A stretch of 64,000 bases of DNA, taken from the IMG/VR virus record IMGVR_UViG_3300032163_000002, positions 1-64,000 of that record; one strand, 5' to 3'. The translations under genes and the position numbers were made by a program. This DNA is from a virus. Shown piece by piece: positions 24,821 through 32,653 of this stretch. The notes below the pieces were generated by a model. That model made no database searches, was not told the origin of the DNA, and was given only the letters and a program-made list of their open reading frames with translations. Every line of letters starts with the position of its first letter. The stretch's first letter is position 1.

Positions 24821-25057
24821 TCAAAGTTGAACGTTTGACGGAACAGGAATGACCCCACTATGCTCGCCAGATGCCCTCATGAACACCACGTAACGACCAG
24901 CAGAGCCCCCTTTTGCGACAACCAAGTAATCCCACACAGCTCCAGCTATTTTCTTACGTAAATCTTCTACCCGAGAAATCGTCAATCCACCGGGAAGCAT
25001 GTCCCCTGCCCTCGGAAGAGTCAACAGACGTTCAACAATAACCTCAGCCGCGTTCAT
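24821..25057 (-). CDS. Unknown protein with N-terminal IVERLL tag
   Basis: Start ATG 25057 (MNAAEVIVERLLTLPRAG) follows TAGGAAAGTA and overlaps the previous stop. The tag lacks the terminal Glu (LLTLP). The body is a small alpha/beta domain (RVEDLRKKIAGAVWDYLVVAKGG...RYVVFMRASG). It is closely similar at its N-terminus to the protein at 3846-4211. Confidence 0.6.
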   Translation of the reverse strand: MNAAEVIVERLLTLPRAGDMLPGGLTISRVEDLRKKIAGAVWDYLVVAKGGSAGRYVVFMRASGEHSGVIPVPSNVQL

Positions 25058-25464
25058 TACTTTCCTAACCAGTACCCCGAAAGCGCACCAAGCGTTCCGT
25101 AACTCCACTTTAGAGTTTCTTCCGGATACCGCTTGGACAAAATCACCCATAGAGAAGCGAGAAGCATGACTCCAGAAAATACCAAAACTGGTGTATGCTT
25201 CGAGTCATCCACAAAAGTACTGGAAACAGGTGCAGGAATAGGAGTTGGAGCAACCGAATATCTGATGCCACCTTTTGCTTCAGGTTTTATTTTCTCAAGA
25301 TTGATTGCTGCTGAAAATGGAGGCAGCAACGTAGGTGCTACATGATAACTATATTTTTCAAACAGCGCTGTACTAACACGAGGCTTTCGAAGCAAAACTT
25401 TTTCAGTAAACAACCCCAAGAGTGTCACCATAAAAAATATGAGCGCCAAATAACTTTTCTTCAT
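25057..25464 (-). CDS. Membrane protein with N- and C-terminal helices (135 aa)
   Basis: An N-terminal signal-anchor (SYLALIFFMVTLLGLF) is followed by a Pro-rich periplasmic-type stretch (SVAPTPIPAPVSS), a second membrane helix (VLVFSGVMLLASLWVIL) and a short tail. Function is unknown. It overlaps the Ig-like protein gene by four bases. Confidence 0.6.
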   Translation of the reverse strand: MKKSYLALIFFMVTLLGLFTEKVLLRKPRVSTALFEKYSYHVAPTLLPPFSAAINLEKIKPEAKGGIRYSVAPTPIPAPVSSTFVDDSKHTPVLVFSGVMLLASLWVILSKRYPEETLKWSYGTLGALSGYWLGK

Positions 25465-26351
25465 ACTGACGCCACTGCAAATGCACTCCAGTTGATCGAG
25501 CCATCATTCGGAAGTTTTCCTTTACGAGAATATCCAACCGTTTCACATTCAAGTGTAATATAAAGACCTCCTGCGCAAGAAATCTCAAAATGTCCATCTG
25601 CATCCGTAATCGCCGCAACAAAAGCTCTCGAAAATCCAACAGACTGCTTCATTTGAGGTGTATCCTTCAAACGCATTTTGACTTCGACACCCTGCGCAGC
25701 AACACCATTCGGATACAACACCCATCCATAAATTGTCACTTGTAAAATCGTGGGTACAACCGGCACAACAGCATCAGTTCCAGAAAAATTAAATGTCACT
25801 GCCGGACCACTGACAACAGTGAAAGTAGCAGGAAGATTAGGAAATATTGCAAACGCTTTGAAGAAATACGCCTGATAATTACCAACCGGAAGCGACATGA
25901 CAACTCTTCCAGAAACATTCGTGAGAAGCCCCGGAATGACAGCCTGCCCGGTAGAAGGATTCCAAATTGAAACCGTAACTCCTGAAATCGGAAGCGCGGA
26001 TAAAGCATCATAAAGACGAAGCGTAACAGGAATATTTCCAAGCACCGGAGCTAACGTTGCTTCAAGCGCTTTCACATCCGTCAAATCCGGCCATTCCTGA
26101 CGAAGATATACCACTGACGGATCAGAAGCACTCAGCACAACAAGCTCAACCGGCAGGTTATTAGGAGGATTCAAAAGCCCGGTAAGCCTGTACCACCCCA
26201 CCCCCAACTGCGTGCTCAAAGATTCAAGCGCGAGACTCGGGGAAGAAATTGGAGTAATCGGTGCAACGTCACGAGCATTGTAGAGGAGTGTAAAATCAGA
26301 AAGTTGAAGTCCAGCAGATCCTGCGTAAAAAGCTTGACTGCAAACCGACAT
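25461..26351 (-). CDS. Virion-type protein with carboxypeptidase-regulatory/Ig-like domains
   Basis: The 296-residue protein has three beta-sandwich-like segments. Residues about 105-190 (VTLRLYDALSALPISGVTVSIWNPSTGQAV...TNVSGRVVMSLPVGNYQAYFF) match a carboxypeptidase regulatory-like fold. A second lies near the C-terminus (VTIYGWVLYPNGVAAQGVEVKMRL...TDADGHFEISC). Such domains decorate capsids or tails. It is the first gene of the late unit, downstream of a terminator and an ACTATCT box. Confidence 0.65.
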   Translation of the reverse strand: MSVCSQAFYAGSAGLQLSDFTLLYNARDVAPITPISSPSLALESLSTQLGVGWYRLTGLLNPPNNLPVELVVLSASDPSVVYLRQEWPDLTDVKALEATLAPVLGNIPVTLRLYDALSALPISGVTVSIWNPSTGQAVIPGLLTNVSGRVVMSLPVGNYQAYFFKAFAIFPNLPATFTVVSGPAVTFNFSGTDAVVPVVPTILQVTIYGWVLYPNGVAAQGVEVKMRLKDTPQMKQSVGFSRAFVAAITDADGHFEISCAGGLYITLECETVGYSRKGKLPNDGSINWSAFAVASV

Positions 26352-26379
26352 GTCTGCACCTCACAAGATAGTCCTCTTC

Positions 26380-26407
26380 AAAAGAAAAAATCCTCTTGCG
26401 AGGATTT
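26380..26407 (-). terminator. Terminator at the accessory/late boundary
   Basis: AAATCCTC pairs with GAGGATTT around a 4-nt loop, followed by TTTTTTCTTTT on the minus strand. It separates the MazG-containing unit from the late genes. Confidence 0.85.
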
Positions 26408-26436
26408 CTCCAGTTTCTTTTTTACTTGATTGTGCT

Positions 26437-26658
26437 TTAACTCGTCCCGCGCATGGACTCTGCCAATTTTTCAGCTTCTTCCCTACTTAGATTCCCTTGA
26501 ACCATTGTAGGATAAGTCATTTCATGAAAATATTTCTCTATGTAAAAATTGGTTCCGTCTCTAAAAACACCCCATACATAAAAAGCAAGCGTTTCAGGCA
26601 ATGCAGGTGCGCTCGGTTTTCCATAACCAGAAGGATCTTTCTCGACTGGAAGTCTCAT
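26437..26658 (-). CDS. Small WGVF-domain protein
   Basis: The 73 residues read FYVWGVFRDGTNFYIEKYF...VQGNLSREEAEKLAESM, homologous to the N-terminal domain of the protein at 8856-9278. It overlaps the end of the MazG-like gene, so the two are co-transcribed. Function is unknown. Confidence 0.65.
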   Translation of the reverse strand: MRLPVEKDPSGYGKPSAPALPETLAFYVWGVFRDGTNFYIEKYFHEMTYPTMVQGNLSREEAEKLAESMRGTS

Positions 26659-27257
26659 GCTGGAGCCTTACCGGTTTCTCGGTTTTTCGTCCAATCCCTT
26701 TTTTTAACCACAGCCCACGTCTCACAAAGTACCGCAAGCATATCCATGTCATTCTCGACGCAGAAAGCCTCCAGCGTGGCAAGAAATGCACGCAAGGCAT
26801 GAACCAGCATGGCCCTATCACCCGGCTGTGCCGTATCACGGCCTCCAGAAGCAAAATACCCCGCAATCTGCCCGAGGTAGAAAACCATTCTCAGGAGCGG
26901 ACGCCGACCAACGAAAACAGGCTCCACATGCAAGCCCGGCCAAAGGTCGCTCATCCGAAGTTTCTGAAGCGAGCATACGTTCATCATGTAAATCAGTATG
27001 TCCCCGATGGCGTCCGGAATCTTTTCTCCGTGATGTTCATTCACACGAATTCCTTGAGACAACTTTAACAGTGCATGGAAAAGTTCTCCTGTCTCCTCGA
27101 CCATGCCATAGAAGGGGTGCTGCTCGTTCTGTTCCCCGAAATTATGAGAAACCCATGAAGCATGAGCGTTCTGAATCTCGTGAAGCTTCCGGTGCAAAAA
27201 CTCCTTCCGCGCCGTCTCCTCAGCAGACTGCGCCCGCGCGAGTACGTCAATGCTCAT
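26655..27257 (-). CDS. MazG-like nucleotide pyrophosphohydrolase
   Basis: The 200-residue protein has W35 and N39 of the first helix, EETGE at 54-58 and DAIGD at 82-86. This is the all-alpha MazG EExxE...D-x(3)-D metal site. MazG enzymes convert NTPs to NMPs plus pyrophosphate. Phage versions may lower ppGpp or, as MazZ, supply dGMP for 2-aminoadenine synthesis. GGAG lies upstream of ATG. A PurA/PurZ-family gene lies 27 kb away on the same strand. Substrate cannot be read from the motif. Confidence 0.85.
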   Translation of the reverse strand: MSIDVLARAQSAEETARKEFLHRKLHEIQNAHASWVSHNFGEQNEQHPFYGMVEETGELFHALLKLSQGIRVNEHHGEKIPDAIGDILIYMMNVCSLQKLRMSDLWPGLHVEPVFVGRRPLLRMVFYLGQIAGYFASGGRDTAQPGDRAMLVHALRAFLATLEAFCVENDMDMLAVLCETWAVVKKRDWTKNRETGKAPA

Positions 27258-27775
27258 CGCTCGTCTCCTATTTTGTGACCTATCCTATTTTTATCATAGG
27301 CCCGCTGCCAAACTCTAATTTTTTCCGTATTCTTCTTTCTCCATATCTTCACGTTCTCTACCTTACACCGTCTACATTGACGATGATTATAAAAAAATAG
27401 ATCCAAGAGATGACCTTTAGAGCAGTGGGTTTGTCGTGCCTGTATAGCAGAAAGATCATTACCACGAAGAATATTTTCACGACATGTCACAGGCTCAAGA
27501 TGCGCTGGATTTACACATGCTCTTAAACAAGGTGCATGACGAAAACCGGGATTCAAACGAAAATGATCTAAGGTGAACCCCTCTGGAATTAGACCAATCA
27601 GTAATTCATACGCCACCCGATGTGCTCGCAACAGCTTACCCCCGCGCTTTCCAGACTGAATTTGACCATACCCTTTGCTGTCTTTCGATGCGAGCCACAT
27701 CCAGCAATCATCCGAACTTCGACGATCTACCTTCAGCCAAAACCGTTCAGTCAATGGAACGCGGTTTTTTGGCAT
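27254..27775 (-). CDS. HNH endonuclease (HNH_3 type)
   Basis: The 173-residue protein has DDCWMWLASKDSKGYGQI, then AHRVAYELLIG, TLDHFRLNPGFRHAPCLRACVNPAHLEPVT and RENILRG, the HNH_3 fold of phage homing nucleases. A zinc site near the end (CSKGHLL...CRRCKVEN) may bind DNA. It overlaps genes on both sides. A second member of this type lies at 38299-38781. Confidence 0.9.
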   Translation of the reverse strand: MPKNRVPLTERFWLKVDRRSSDDCWMWLASKDSKGYGQIQSGKRGGKLLRAHRVAYELLIGLIPEGFTLDHFRLNPGFRHAPCLRACVNPAHLEPVTCRENILRGNDLSAIQARQTHCSKGHLLDLFFYNHRQCRRCKVENVKIWRKKNTEKIRVWQRAYDKNRIGHKIGDER

Positions 27776-28001
27776 CTTCCTGCTTCTTTCGAAATTCTGG
27801 TGTTCTCGGATCTGGCAGTTCAGGATACGCTTTCATGCATGCCTGCCGAATCAAATCAGCCTCAGAAATTCCCTTACCCTGTTCAATAAGAGCATTCCAC
27901 ACAGGAATCCACGCCCTAGGCATAAGATGCATTGCCCTGTACCCATTCACGATTTCTCGTGGTCGGCCACTCTCTGAAACGTGTTTTCTAGATTTGATCA
28001 T
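27747..28001 (-). CDS. Hypothetical protein (84 aa)
   Basis: A basic N-terminus (KSRKHVSESGRPREIVNG) precedes PRAWIPVWNALIEQGKGISEADLIRQACMKAYPE, a helical segment recalling small DNA-binding proteins. No family assigned. Its end overlaps the HNH gene start by 29 bases. Confidence 0.55.
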   Translation of the reverse strand: MIKSRKHVSESGRPREIVNGYRAMHLMPRAWIPVWNALIEQGKGISEADLIRQACMKAYPELPDPRTPEFRKKQEDAKKPRSID

Positions 28002-28018
28002 GATTCACGCCCAGCTTC

Positions 28019-28047
28019 AGCGTAGATTACTGCCATAAGAAAGTCAA
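28019..28047 (-). promoter_or_regulatory. Weak promoter-like site
   Basis: TTGACT (28042-28047) and TACGCT (28019-28024) are 17 bp apart. The -10 is poor and the spacer is not of class A or B. It lies at the end of the upstream gene, just ahead of the start at 28001. Confidence 0.35.
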
Positions 28048-28646
28048 CCGAAAAAGCTACAGATGCTGAATACGATGATCCAGACCACAAGGTACACTCC
28101 CACTTGCTGAAGCTTCTTCGCACGCTGGTACATATAAATCGGAAGAATCCAGAACCATCGCTCTAGCAAAGTGATGTCATGCCCGGCTTTACGAATCTTC
28201 ATTGCATCAACCAAACATAAAACACAGCTCACGAGAGCATAAATCCCCCACCGGTAAGGGGAGAGAAACTTGAAATGAAACGCTATCCACTCTGAGATAG
28301 ACCCCGCTGGAAAGGCTATGAAAATCGGCAGAAGCGCAATGATCCACATAAGCCAGCCATCAACTGCTGACTTACCTGTTAACGGCGGAGGTACAAAAAA
28401 GAACCCAGCCAGCTTCGTTTCCGCCGCAGGAATCCAACCCTGCATTCCAAACGTCCAGACCAGCGTTTCACGAAGAATATCTCCCTGCTGAATCAACACA
28501 GTCACCGCCGACTCTTGCATCGGGCCTTCCCGCACTCCGTTCTTCACAAAGAACCAGCCTGTTGAAACAGGAGGAGGAGAAACCGTCGGATGAACAGCAG
28601 GAAATTTCCCGAATTCTCCGGGATCGGTGGAGCATTGACTCGTCAT
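28044..28646 (-). CDS. GYF-domain membrane protein
   Basis: Start 28646 (MTSQCSTDPGEF) follows AAAGGAAAAATGTT. Residues about 28-75 (WFFVKNGVREGPMQ...LIQQGDILRETLVWTFGMQGWIPAAET) match the GYF_2 domain, a peptide-binding module. Several membrane helices follow (WLMWIIALLPIFIAFPAG, YALVSCVLCLVDAM, VYLVVWIIVFSIC). Bacterial relatives are membrane proteins of unknown role. Confidence 0.7.
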   Translation of the reverse strand: MTSQCSTDPGEFGKFPAVHPTVSPPPVSTGWFFVKNGVREGPMQESAVTVLIQQGDILRETLVWTFGMQGWIPAAETKLAGFFFVPPPLTGKSAVDGWLMWIIALLPIFIAFPAGSISEWIAFHFKFLSPYRWGIYALVSCVLCLVDAMKIRKAGHDITLLERWFWILPIYMYQRAKKLQQVGVYLVVWIIVFSICSFFG

Positions 28647-29026
28647 AACATTTTTCCTTTCTTTTCTCTCCGAAATTCCAATCTTTCGATCTGGCCTCGA
28701 AGCTTGAAATACTTCCGTGTCCACATCGAATCATTTTTGCGACATCCGATGCTGTTCACGTCGCAGGTATGTAACGTACACATGGGGCGCAAGTGAGGAG
28801 CAGCAACGCACCCCAACGGCCCCATAAGTGCAAGCTTCGAATGCCCGGTAGAAGCCAATATCATTCCCCACGATTTAGAGGCGTGCTCCATCGCCATTTC
28901 GCAATATTCTGGTGAACAGCAGCGAAATTCAGAAAATTTACCACAGTCAATACCACAAACAGGCGCCGTCAAATTGGACATCTGCTGATACAGGTCTATC
29001 AAGCGTTCGCGTGTATTTTCAGTCAT
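28643..29026 (-). CDS. Cys-rich conserved phage protein
   Basis: The pattern C-GIDC-GKFSEFRCC-x(4)-C-EMA, then LGCVAAPHLRPMCTLHTC, suggests bound metal, possibly zinc or an Fe-S centre. I recall similar phage proteins without assigned function. It overlaps the next gene. Confidence 0.65.
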   Translation of the reverse strand: MTENTRERLIDLYQQMSNLTAPVCGIDCGKFSEFRCCSPEYCEMAMEHASKSWGMILASTGHSKLALMGPLGCVAAPHLRPMCTLHTCDVNSIGCRKNDSMWTRKYFKLRGQIERLEFRREKKGKML

Positions 29027-29229
29027 GCTTTTTCCACAGGATAATTTTCAGGATGAGTCCAACCAGACTGACACGACTTGCACAAGCTGAGCTTGCGCTC
29101 CTCGTCAGAAAAAAGTGGCACTCCACATGGCCGTGTTTCCCATGTCGCTTCAGCATCCTCACTTTTTCCTGTGGTGATATTCAGCTCGAAATGTCTAATC
29201 CTCATCCGACGTAGCTTCGTGCAGTTCAT
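29023..29229 (-). CDS. Small Cys-pair protein (68 aa)
   Basis: ATG at 29229 has GAGGAG 7 nt upstream. The body reads RIRHFELNITTGKSEDAEA, then FSDEERKLSLCKSCQSGWTHPEN. The segment CKSCQSGW-x-HPEN occurs in other phage hypotheticals. Function unknown. Confidence 0.6.
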   Translation of the reverse strand: MNCTKLRRMRIRHFELNITTGKSEDAEATWETRPCGVPLFSDEERKLSLCKSCQSGWTHPENYPVEKA

Positions 29230-29239
29230 GGTTTTCTCC

Positions 29240-30454
29240 TCAAAAGGGGCACTCATCATTCTCGACGACCGCTGCTTCGACCTGTGCGGTCTCAACGCTC
29301 ACGTAGCCGAGCTTCGTATTCTTGATACCACGAAATTCATCGTGACCCTTGACCTTCGCCGTCACCGTATAAACCCGATGCTCGACCAGCTTGGGGTCAT
29401 CATTAGAAAACCACACAGCTTCGTAGCCGTCTTCGTTCTCGAAGCGCACGAGGTAATAAGTACCCTTAACCGTGATGATGAGAACCTTGAGTTTGAACTC
29501 CTCCCGCTTCCCGACTGTACCGAACCAACCAGACGACCGAGAAGCTCTCGCAACATCATCTTGCGCCCGTTTGTAGGCCACGATGATACTTCCCGCGTAT
29601 CCAGCCGGCCTGTACTCTACAGAGCCGAATCCAGCGATTACACGGACGTTGTGGAGGTAGTCGCTCTCAGCCTCTTCCGGAAGATTCTCAGCCCACTCCT
29701 GCGCCTTTTCCGCAATGATGCGATCCGCTGCATTCGGATTCGGACGCTCTCCCGGCACATGAGTAGCAGGGAAATATTTGTTCCATACGATATGCGCCGT
29801 AGAAACCCTTTCCTCCTCATGCGCCACTTTCCCGGAAACCCATCCATTCTCCCGAATTTCCTCTGCCGTAGCAGCAAGGAACTCGGCGAGATCAATGCTG
29901 TAGGTTTCCGCCCTGCTGCCGATACTGGTATACCAGTCTTTCGTTTCAGCAGCCTCCACCTCTTCACGAATTCTGAAGAGAAGATCAGCGTACTTGGCGA
30001 CGGACTCAGGACTCGAATGCCCGAGAAAATCCTTGAGGCAGGTCCGTCCGACCTGCTTGCTCTTGCCATCCTCATGAGTCAGAACGAACGTGTCGTTCCG
30101 CTTCCGAGAGAGGTTGCAGTGCTCCCACCGGGTCGGATCGGCCTCCCGGTATTCCTTCGGAAGCGTCTGGCCCGGAGCTGTCCGGATAACCGACTCCTCG
30201 CCGAGAATCTGAAGGGATGCCACGAAGGTCCAGCCGTTCAGCTTGGGGGCATCACCCTCGACGCTGATCTCAGCGTACCGAGTGACCTTACCCCGCTCCT
30301 CCTTGACGTTGACCCACTGAAGAATGTTCAGCGTAGGAGCCGGGAAACCGAGCTTCACGGCCTTTTTCCCGGCTTGTACCAGCTTCGCCTCGATGACAGG
30401 GAGCGCATCAGCTAGGACACGGAAAGTAGCGGGAAGGGTCGGCTGAGTCGTCAT
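29240..30454 (-). CDS. Large conserved protein with SSB-like acidic C-terminus
   Basis: The 404-residue protein has a small Cys/His segment (WEHCNLSRKRNDTFVL...CLKDFLGH) and a long helical middle. An OB-like beta region near the C-terminus (VYTVTAKVKGHDEFRGIKNTKLGYV) ends in ENDECPF. That tail resembles the acidic DIPF tip of single-stranded DNA-binding proteins. The gene is driven by promoter P1. A single-stranded nucleic-acid or replication-fork role is an inference from the tail and beta region. Confidence 0.55.
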   Translation of the reverse strand: MTTQPTLPATFRVLADALPVIEAKLVQAGKKAVKLGFPAPTLNILQWVNVKEERGKVTRYAEISVEGDAPKLNGWTFVASLQILGEESVIRTAPGQTLPKEYREADPTRWEHCNLSRKRNDTFVLTHEDGKSKQVGRTCLKDFLGHSSPESVAKYADLLFRIREEVEAAETKDWYTSIGSRAETYSIDLAEFLAATAEEIRENGWVSGKVAHEEERVSTAHIVWNKYFPATHVPGERPNPNAADRIIAEKAQEWAENLPEEAESDYLHNVRVIAGFGSVEYRPAGYAGSIIVAYKRAQDDVARASRSSGWFGTVGKREEFKLKVLIITVKGTYYLVRFENEDGYEAVWFSNDDPKLVEHRVYTVTAKVKGHDEFRGIKNTKLGYVSVETAQVEAAVVENDECPF

Positions 30455-30476
30455 ACTGGTTTCTCCTGACCCCTTA

Positions 30477-30505
30477 AATATAGGTTATTTATTACAGAAA
30501 GTCAA
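30477..30505 (-). promoter_or_regulatory. Class A promoter P1
   Basis: TTGACT (30500-30505) and TATATT (30477-30482), 17-bp spacer containing GTAATAAATAACC. It would start about 15 nt before the ATG at 30454, with CAGGAG between. Confidence 0.85.
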
Positions 30506-30535
30506 GAGGAACGTATCTTATTGCAGGAATTCCAT

Positions 30536-30730
30536 TTATGCGATTTTCCCGGTTTTCGGATCAAGCCCGAGCCTTTTCCGCAGATTCCTGATATCAGTCT
30601 TGATGTGCTCGATACGTGCCGCGCGGTAAATCGGGTTTACCGTTACGCTGGTAGAGGTATTTTCCAGCAGAGCGAGAACTTTCTCGTGCTGACGAAGCGC
30701 GTTCTTTCTTTTTTCTTCCTTGGTCTGCAT
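30536..30730 (-). CDS. Small basic coiled protein (64 aa)
   Basis: ATG at 30730 is chosen because of GGATAAGG upstream. The product reads QTKEEKRKNALRQHEKVLALLEN, then RAARIEHIKTDIRNLRKRLGLDP. Helical and basic. No family. Confidence 0.6.
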   Translation of the reverse strand: MQTKEEKRKNALRQHEKVLALLENTSTSVTVNPIYRAARIEHIKTDIRNLRKRLGLDPKTGKIA

Positions 30731-30734
30731 TTCC

Positions 30735-31031
30735 TTATCCTTTTTCAAGTTTTTCATCATAGTTACTAGCACGAATTTCAAGCCACTCGCAAAAGTTCGT
30801 TCGCCAGCCTCTACCACCTTGGCAGGCAAACCCGTAAGACCACAAAATAACAAACCGCCGCCAAGTCCGAACCGGAATAAGCTTGAGATCATGGCGTAGG
30901 CTAATCCAAAAAATATGACGATCAGCTTTGTCCAACAGGTTAAATTCAAAAGGTGGTTTCGCTGGCGCCAACCATAAGTGTTCATATGCCGTATCACGAA
31001 CCATATGCGGGTAGTGCCAAAAACGACGCAA
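30735..31031 (-). CDS. Hypothetical protein (98 aa, TTG start)
   Basis: Trp/Arg-rich sequence (RRFWHYPHMVRDTAYEHLWLAPAK and WISLRHDLKLIPVRTWRRFVILWSYGFACQGG). The start may be TTG 31031 or ATG 31004. It keeps tight spacing with neighbours. No family recognised. Confidence 0.5.
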   Translation of the reverse strand: MRRFWHYPHMVRDTAYEHLWLAPAKPPFEFNLLDKADRHIFWISLRHDLKLIPVRTWRRFVILWSYGFACQGGRGWRTNFCEWLEIRASNYDEKLEKG

Positions 31032-31045
31032 CTTCTACCAGAAAT

Positions 31046-31210
31046 TCATTTTTTGACTCTCTTCGGATACGCGAGCTTCGTTGGCTTTCCCTTGTCATTG
31101 AGCACGATGATCTTCATTTTCTCGGGATCTGGCATAGTAGATTCCGGGTGCTCCTTGGCGAGCCTCTTCAACATTTTCTCGAACTCAGACAAGAAAGCAT
31201 CTTCGTTCAT
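31046..31210 (-). CDS. Small charged protein (54 aa)
   Basis: ATG at 31210 overlaps the previous stop (ATGA). The product is an N-terminal helix (FLSEFEKMLKRLAKEHPE) plus KIIVLNDKGKPTKLAYPKR. Unknown function. Confidence 0.55.
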   Translation of the reverse strand: MNEDAFLSEFEKMLKRLAKEHPESTMPDPEKMKIIVLNDKGKPTKLAYPKRVKK

Positions 31211-31455
31211 GACTTTTTCTCAATGTAGTTCAGTGCCTCACGCTTGCTGAAGAACATTTTCGAACCCCTGTCTTTTCCGTTACGATCAAGCGGGCGAATC
31301 GCTACACCGAAAATTGGTTCATGCAAAAACCCTGTCCCTTCAGAAAACTCAACGTATCCAAATCCGCGACGAAGCTTGTAGTACCCGATAATTTCCGGAG
31401 TCATAAAATTCACGCCCCGAAAAACCCCCTGTGGTTTGTTGATTGACTTAAACAT
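31207..31455 (-). CDS. Conserved small phage protein (82 aa)
   Basis: The true start is probably ATG 31455, behind GGAGCTGTAG. YYKLRRGFGYVEFSEGTGFLHEPIFGVAIR and SKMFFSKREALNYIEKK are features of a short family seen in other phages, of unknown function. Confidence 0.65.
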   Translation of the reverse strand: MFKSINKPQGVFRGVNFMTPEIIGYYKLRRGFGYVEFSEGTGFLHEPIFGVAIRPLDRNGKDRGSKMFFSKREALNYIEKKS

Positions 31456-31456
31456 T

Positions 31457-31774
31457 CTACAGCTCCCGCCCGAGGCCGACGGCGGCAAGAGCGCAGGAGA
31501 AAGCCCGGCGAGCTTCGGTAACAGCGTAGACCTCAAGCGGATGTTTGACGCCATTGATCGCGTGATACTGCGCGACCTCGGCGTGATACTCGCGGGCGAT
31601 AGAATCCCGGATTGCCCGGACGGCGTTCGCGCCGTGCTCCACAGCCACGGCGGCCTCTTGCAGCCGGATGCCGGCGTATCGCGGGCGGTTCGCGGGGATG
31701 GGCGTGCGGGTGCGGACGAGATTCGCCCACAAGGCAAGAGCTTCGAGAGCTTCGAGTCTTTCGGTTTTCGTCAT
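31457..31774 (-). CDS. Hypothetical helical protein (105 aa)
   Basis: An Ala-rich helical protein (RLEALEALALWANLVR, AAVAVEHGANAVRAIRDSIAREYHAEVAQ). AGGAGG precedes ATG and promoter P2 lies just upstream. Higher GC than neighbours. Confidence 0.6.
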   Translation of the reverse strand: MTKTERLEALEALALWANLVRTRTPIPANRPRYAGIRLQEAAVAVEHGANAVRAIRDSIAREYHAEVAQYHAINGVKHPLEVYAVTEARRAFSCALAAVGLGREL

Positions 31775-31800
31775 ACTATTTTCCTCCTGTAACCACCTTC

Positions 31801-31829
31801 AATATAGGTTACTTATTACAGAAAGTCAA
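31801..31829 (-). promoter_or_regulatory. Class A promoter P2
   Basis: TTGACT (31824-31829), 17-bp spacer with GTAATAAGTAACC, TATATT (31801-31806). Drives the gene at 31774 and followers. Confidence 0.88.
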
Positions 31830-31844
31830 GGAAAATTTAAGTCC

Positions 31845-32138
31845 TTACAGGGCGATCACTTGACGGACTTTAGCCTCAGATAACAGCAGCTCTAGGCTGC
31901 TTTTCGCAGGCCATTCAAACGAAACAGCGGATCTATCAGATGAATCCTGTGGATGAAGCTTCACCGACACCTGCCCTCGAAGATCCCGAAGTTCCGACAA
32001 CACTGCAAGGATGGCCGAACACTCAGCACGTTCATAACTGACAGGCTCCTTGATCTTTTCGCGTGCTTCGATCTTTTCAAGTAGATGTTTAGCCCGACCT
32101 TCAAGCCGTAAGATATGAGGAGACAAGGCGAATTTCAT
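31845..32138 (-). CDS. Hypothetical protein (97 aa)
   Basis: ATG at 32138 follows AAGGAAGTTGGC. A helical N-terminus (LRLEGRAKHLLEKIEAREKIKEPVSYERAE) is followed by strands (GQVSVKLHPQDSSDRSAVSFEW). No family. Confidence 0.55.
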   Translation of the reverse strand: MKFALSPHILRLEGRAKHLLEKIEAREKIKEPVSYERAECSAILAVLSELRDLRGQVSVKLHPQDSSDRSAVSFEWPAKSSLELLLSEAKVRQVIAL

Positions 32139-32149
32139 GCCAACTTCCT

Positions 32150-32614
32150 TCATACCCGTTTCTTGCCCCAATAGGCTTCCGAAAAATGTACCGCTACCGG
32201 AGAATATTCCGGGTAATACTTGCGGATCAGATGGACACCCGCATGTTCCTCATTCGGTCGTGCAGCATCACCGGATTTCAAAATGTAGAGTTTGTCTACG
32301 AACCAACACTCGGGCTCGTGAAGCGTTGTGTTCCGATAGCAACCCCAAAAATATCCGATCACCTGTCGAATCCAATCCTGCACTTCTGGTGCATCGAGTG
32401 GAAGAGGCACCCACGAATCGAGCTTTGCTTTCGCGGCAGCTCGCGTAGCAGCATCGAGCCATTCACAATCGACAGCACCCGAAAGCGACATGCTTCCTCG
32501 ATTCTCAGGGCGCTGTCGAAGATCCGTCTCGATTGAATACTTGTGCTCTGGATGCCCCGGTGGATTAAGAAATCCCCCTGCCCCTGTATTAACGATGCGC
32601 CCCTTTTCGCTCAT
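32150..32614 (-). CDS. Conserved phage hypothetical (154 aa)
   Basis: Contains WIRQVIGYFWGCYRNTTLHEPECWF, then HAGVHLIRKYYPEYSPVAVHF. The HAGV-x-LIR-x-x-YP motif is recalled from other phage hypotheticals. Function unknown. Confidence 0.6.
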   Translation of the reverse strand: MSEKGRIVNTGAGGFLNPPGHPEHKYSIETDLRQRPENRGSMSLSGAVDCEWLDAATRAAAKAKLDSWVPLPLDAPEVQDWIRQVIGYFWGCYRNTTLHEPECWFVDKLYILKSGDAARPNEEHAGVHLIRKYYPEYSPVAVHFSEAYWGKKRV

Positions 32615-32653
32615 ATTCCTTTCCTTCTTCCTGTAAACAACAGGATTTATTTT

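Noticed and set aside
29078-30415. Plus-strand open frame of 445 codons
   Set aside because: It is antisense to the 404-residue gene, which has a promoter and ribosome site; the plus-strand product is Arg/Leu/Ser-rich as expected for a shadow frame.
30731-30997. N-terminal extension of the 30536 gene
   Set aside because: It overlaps another gene in a different frame and lacks a ribosome site; the internal ATG at 30730 has one.
31456-31737. N-terminal extension of the 31207 gene
   Set aside because: Arg/Pro/Ser-rich shadow of the 31457-31774 gene; the conserved family begins at 31455.
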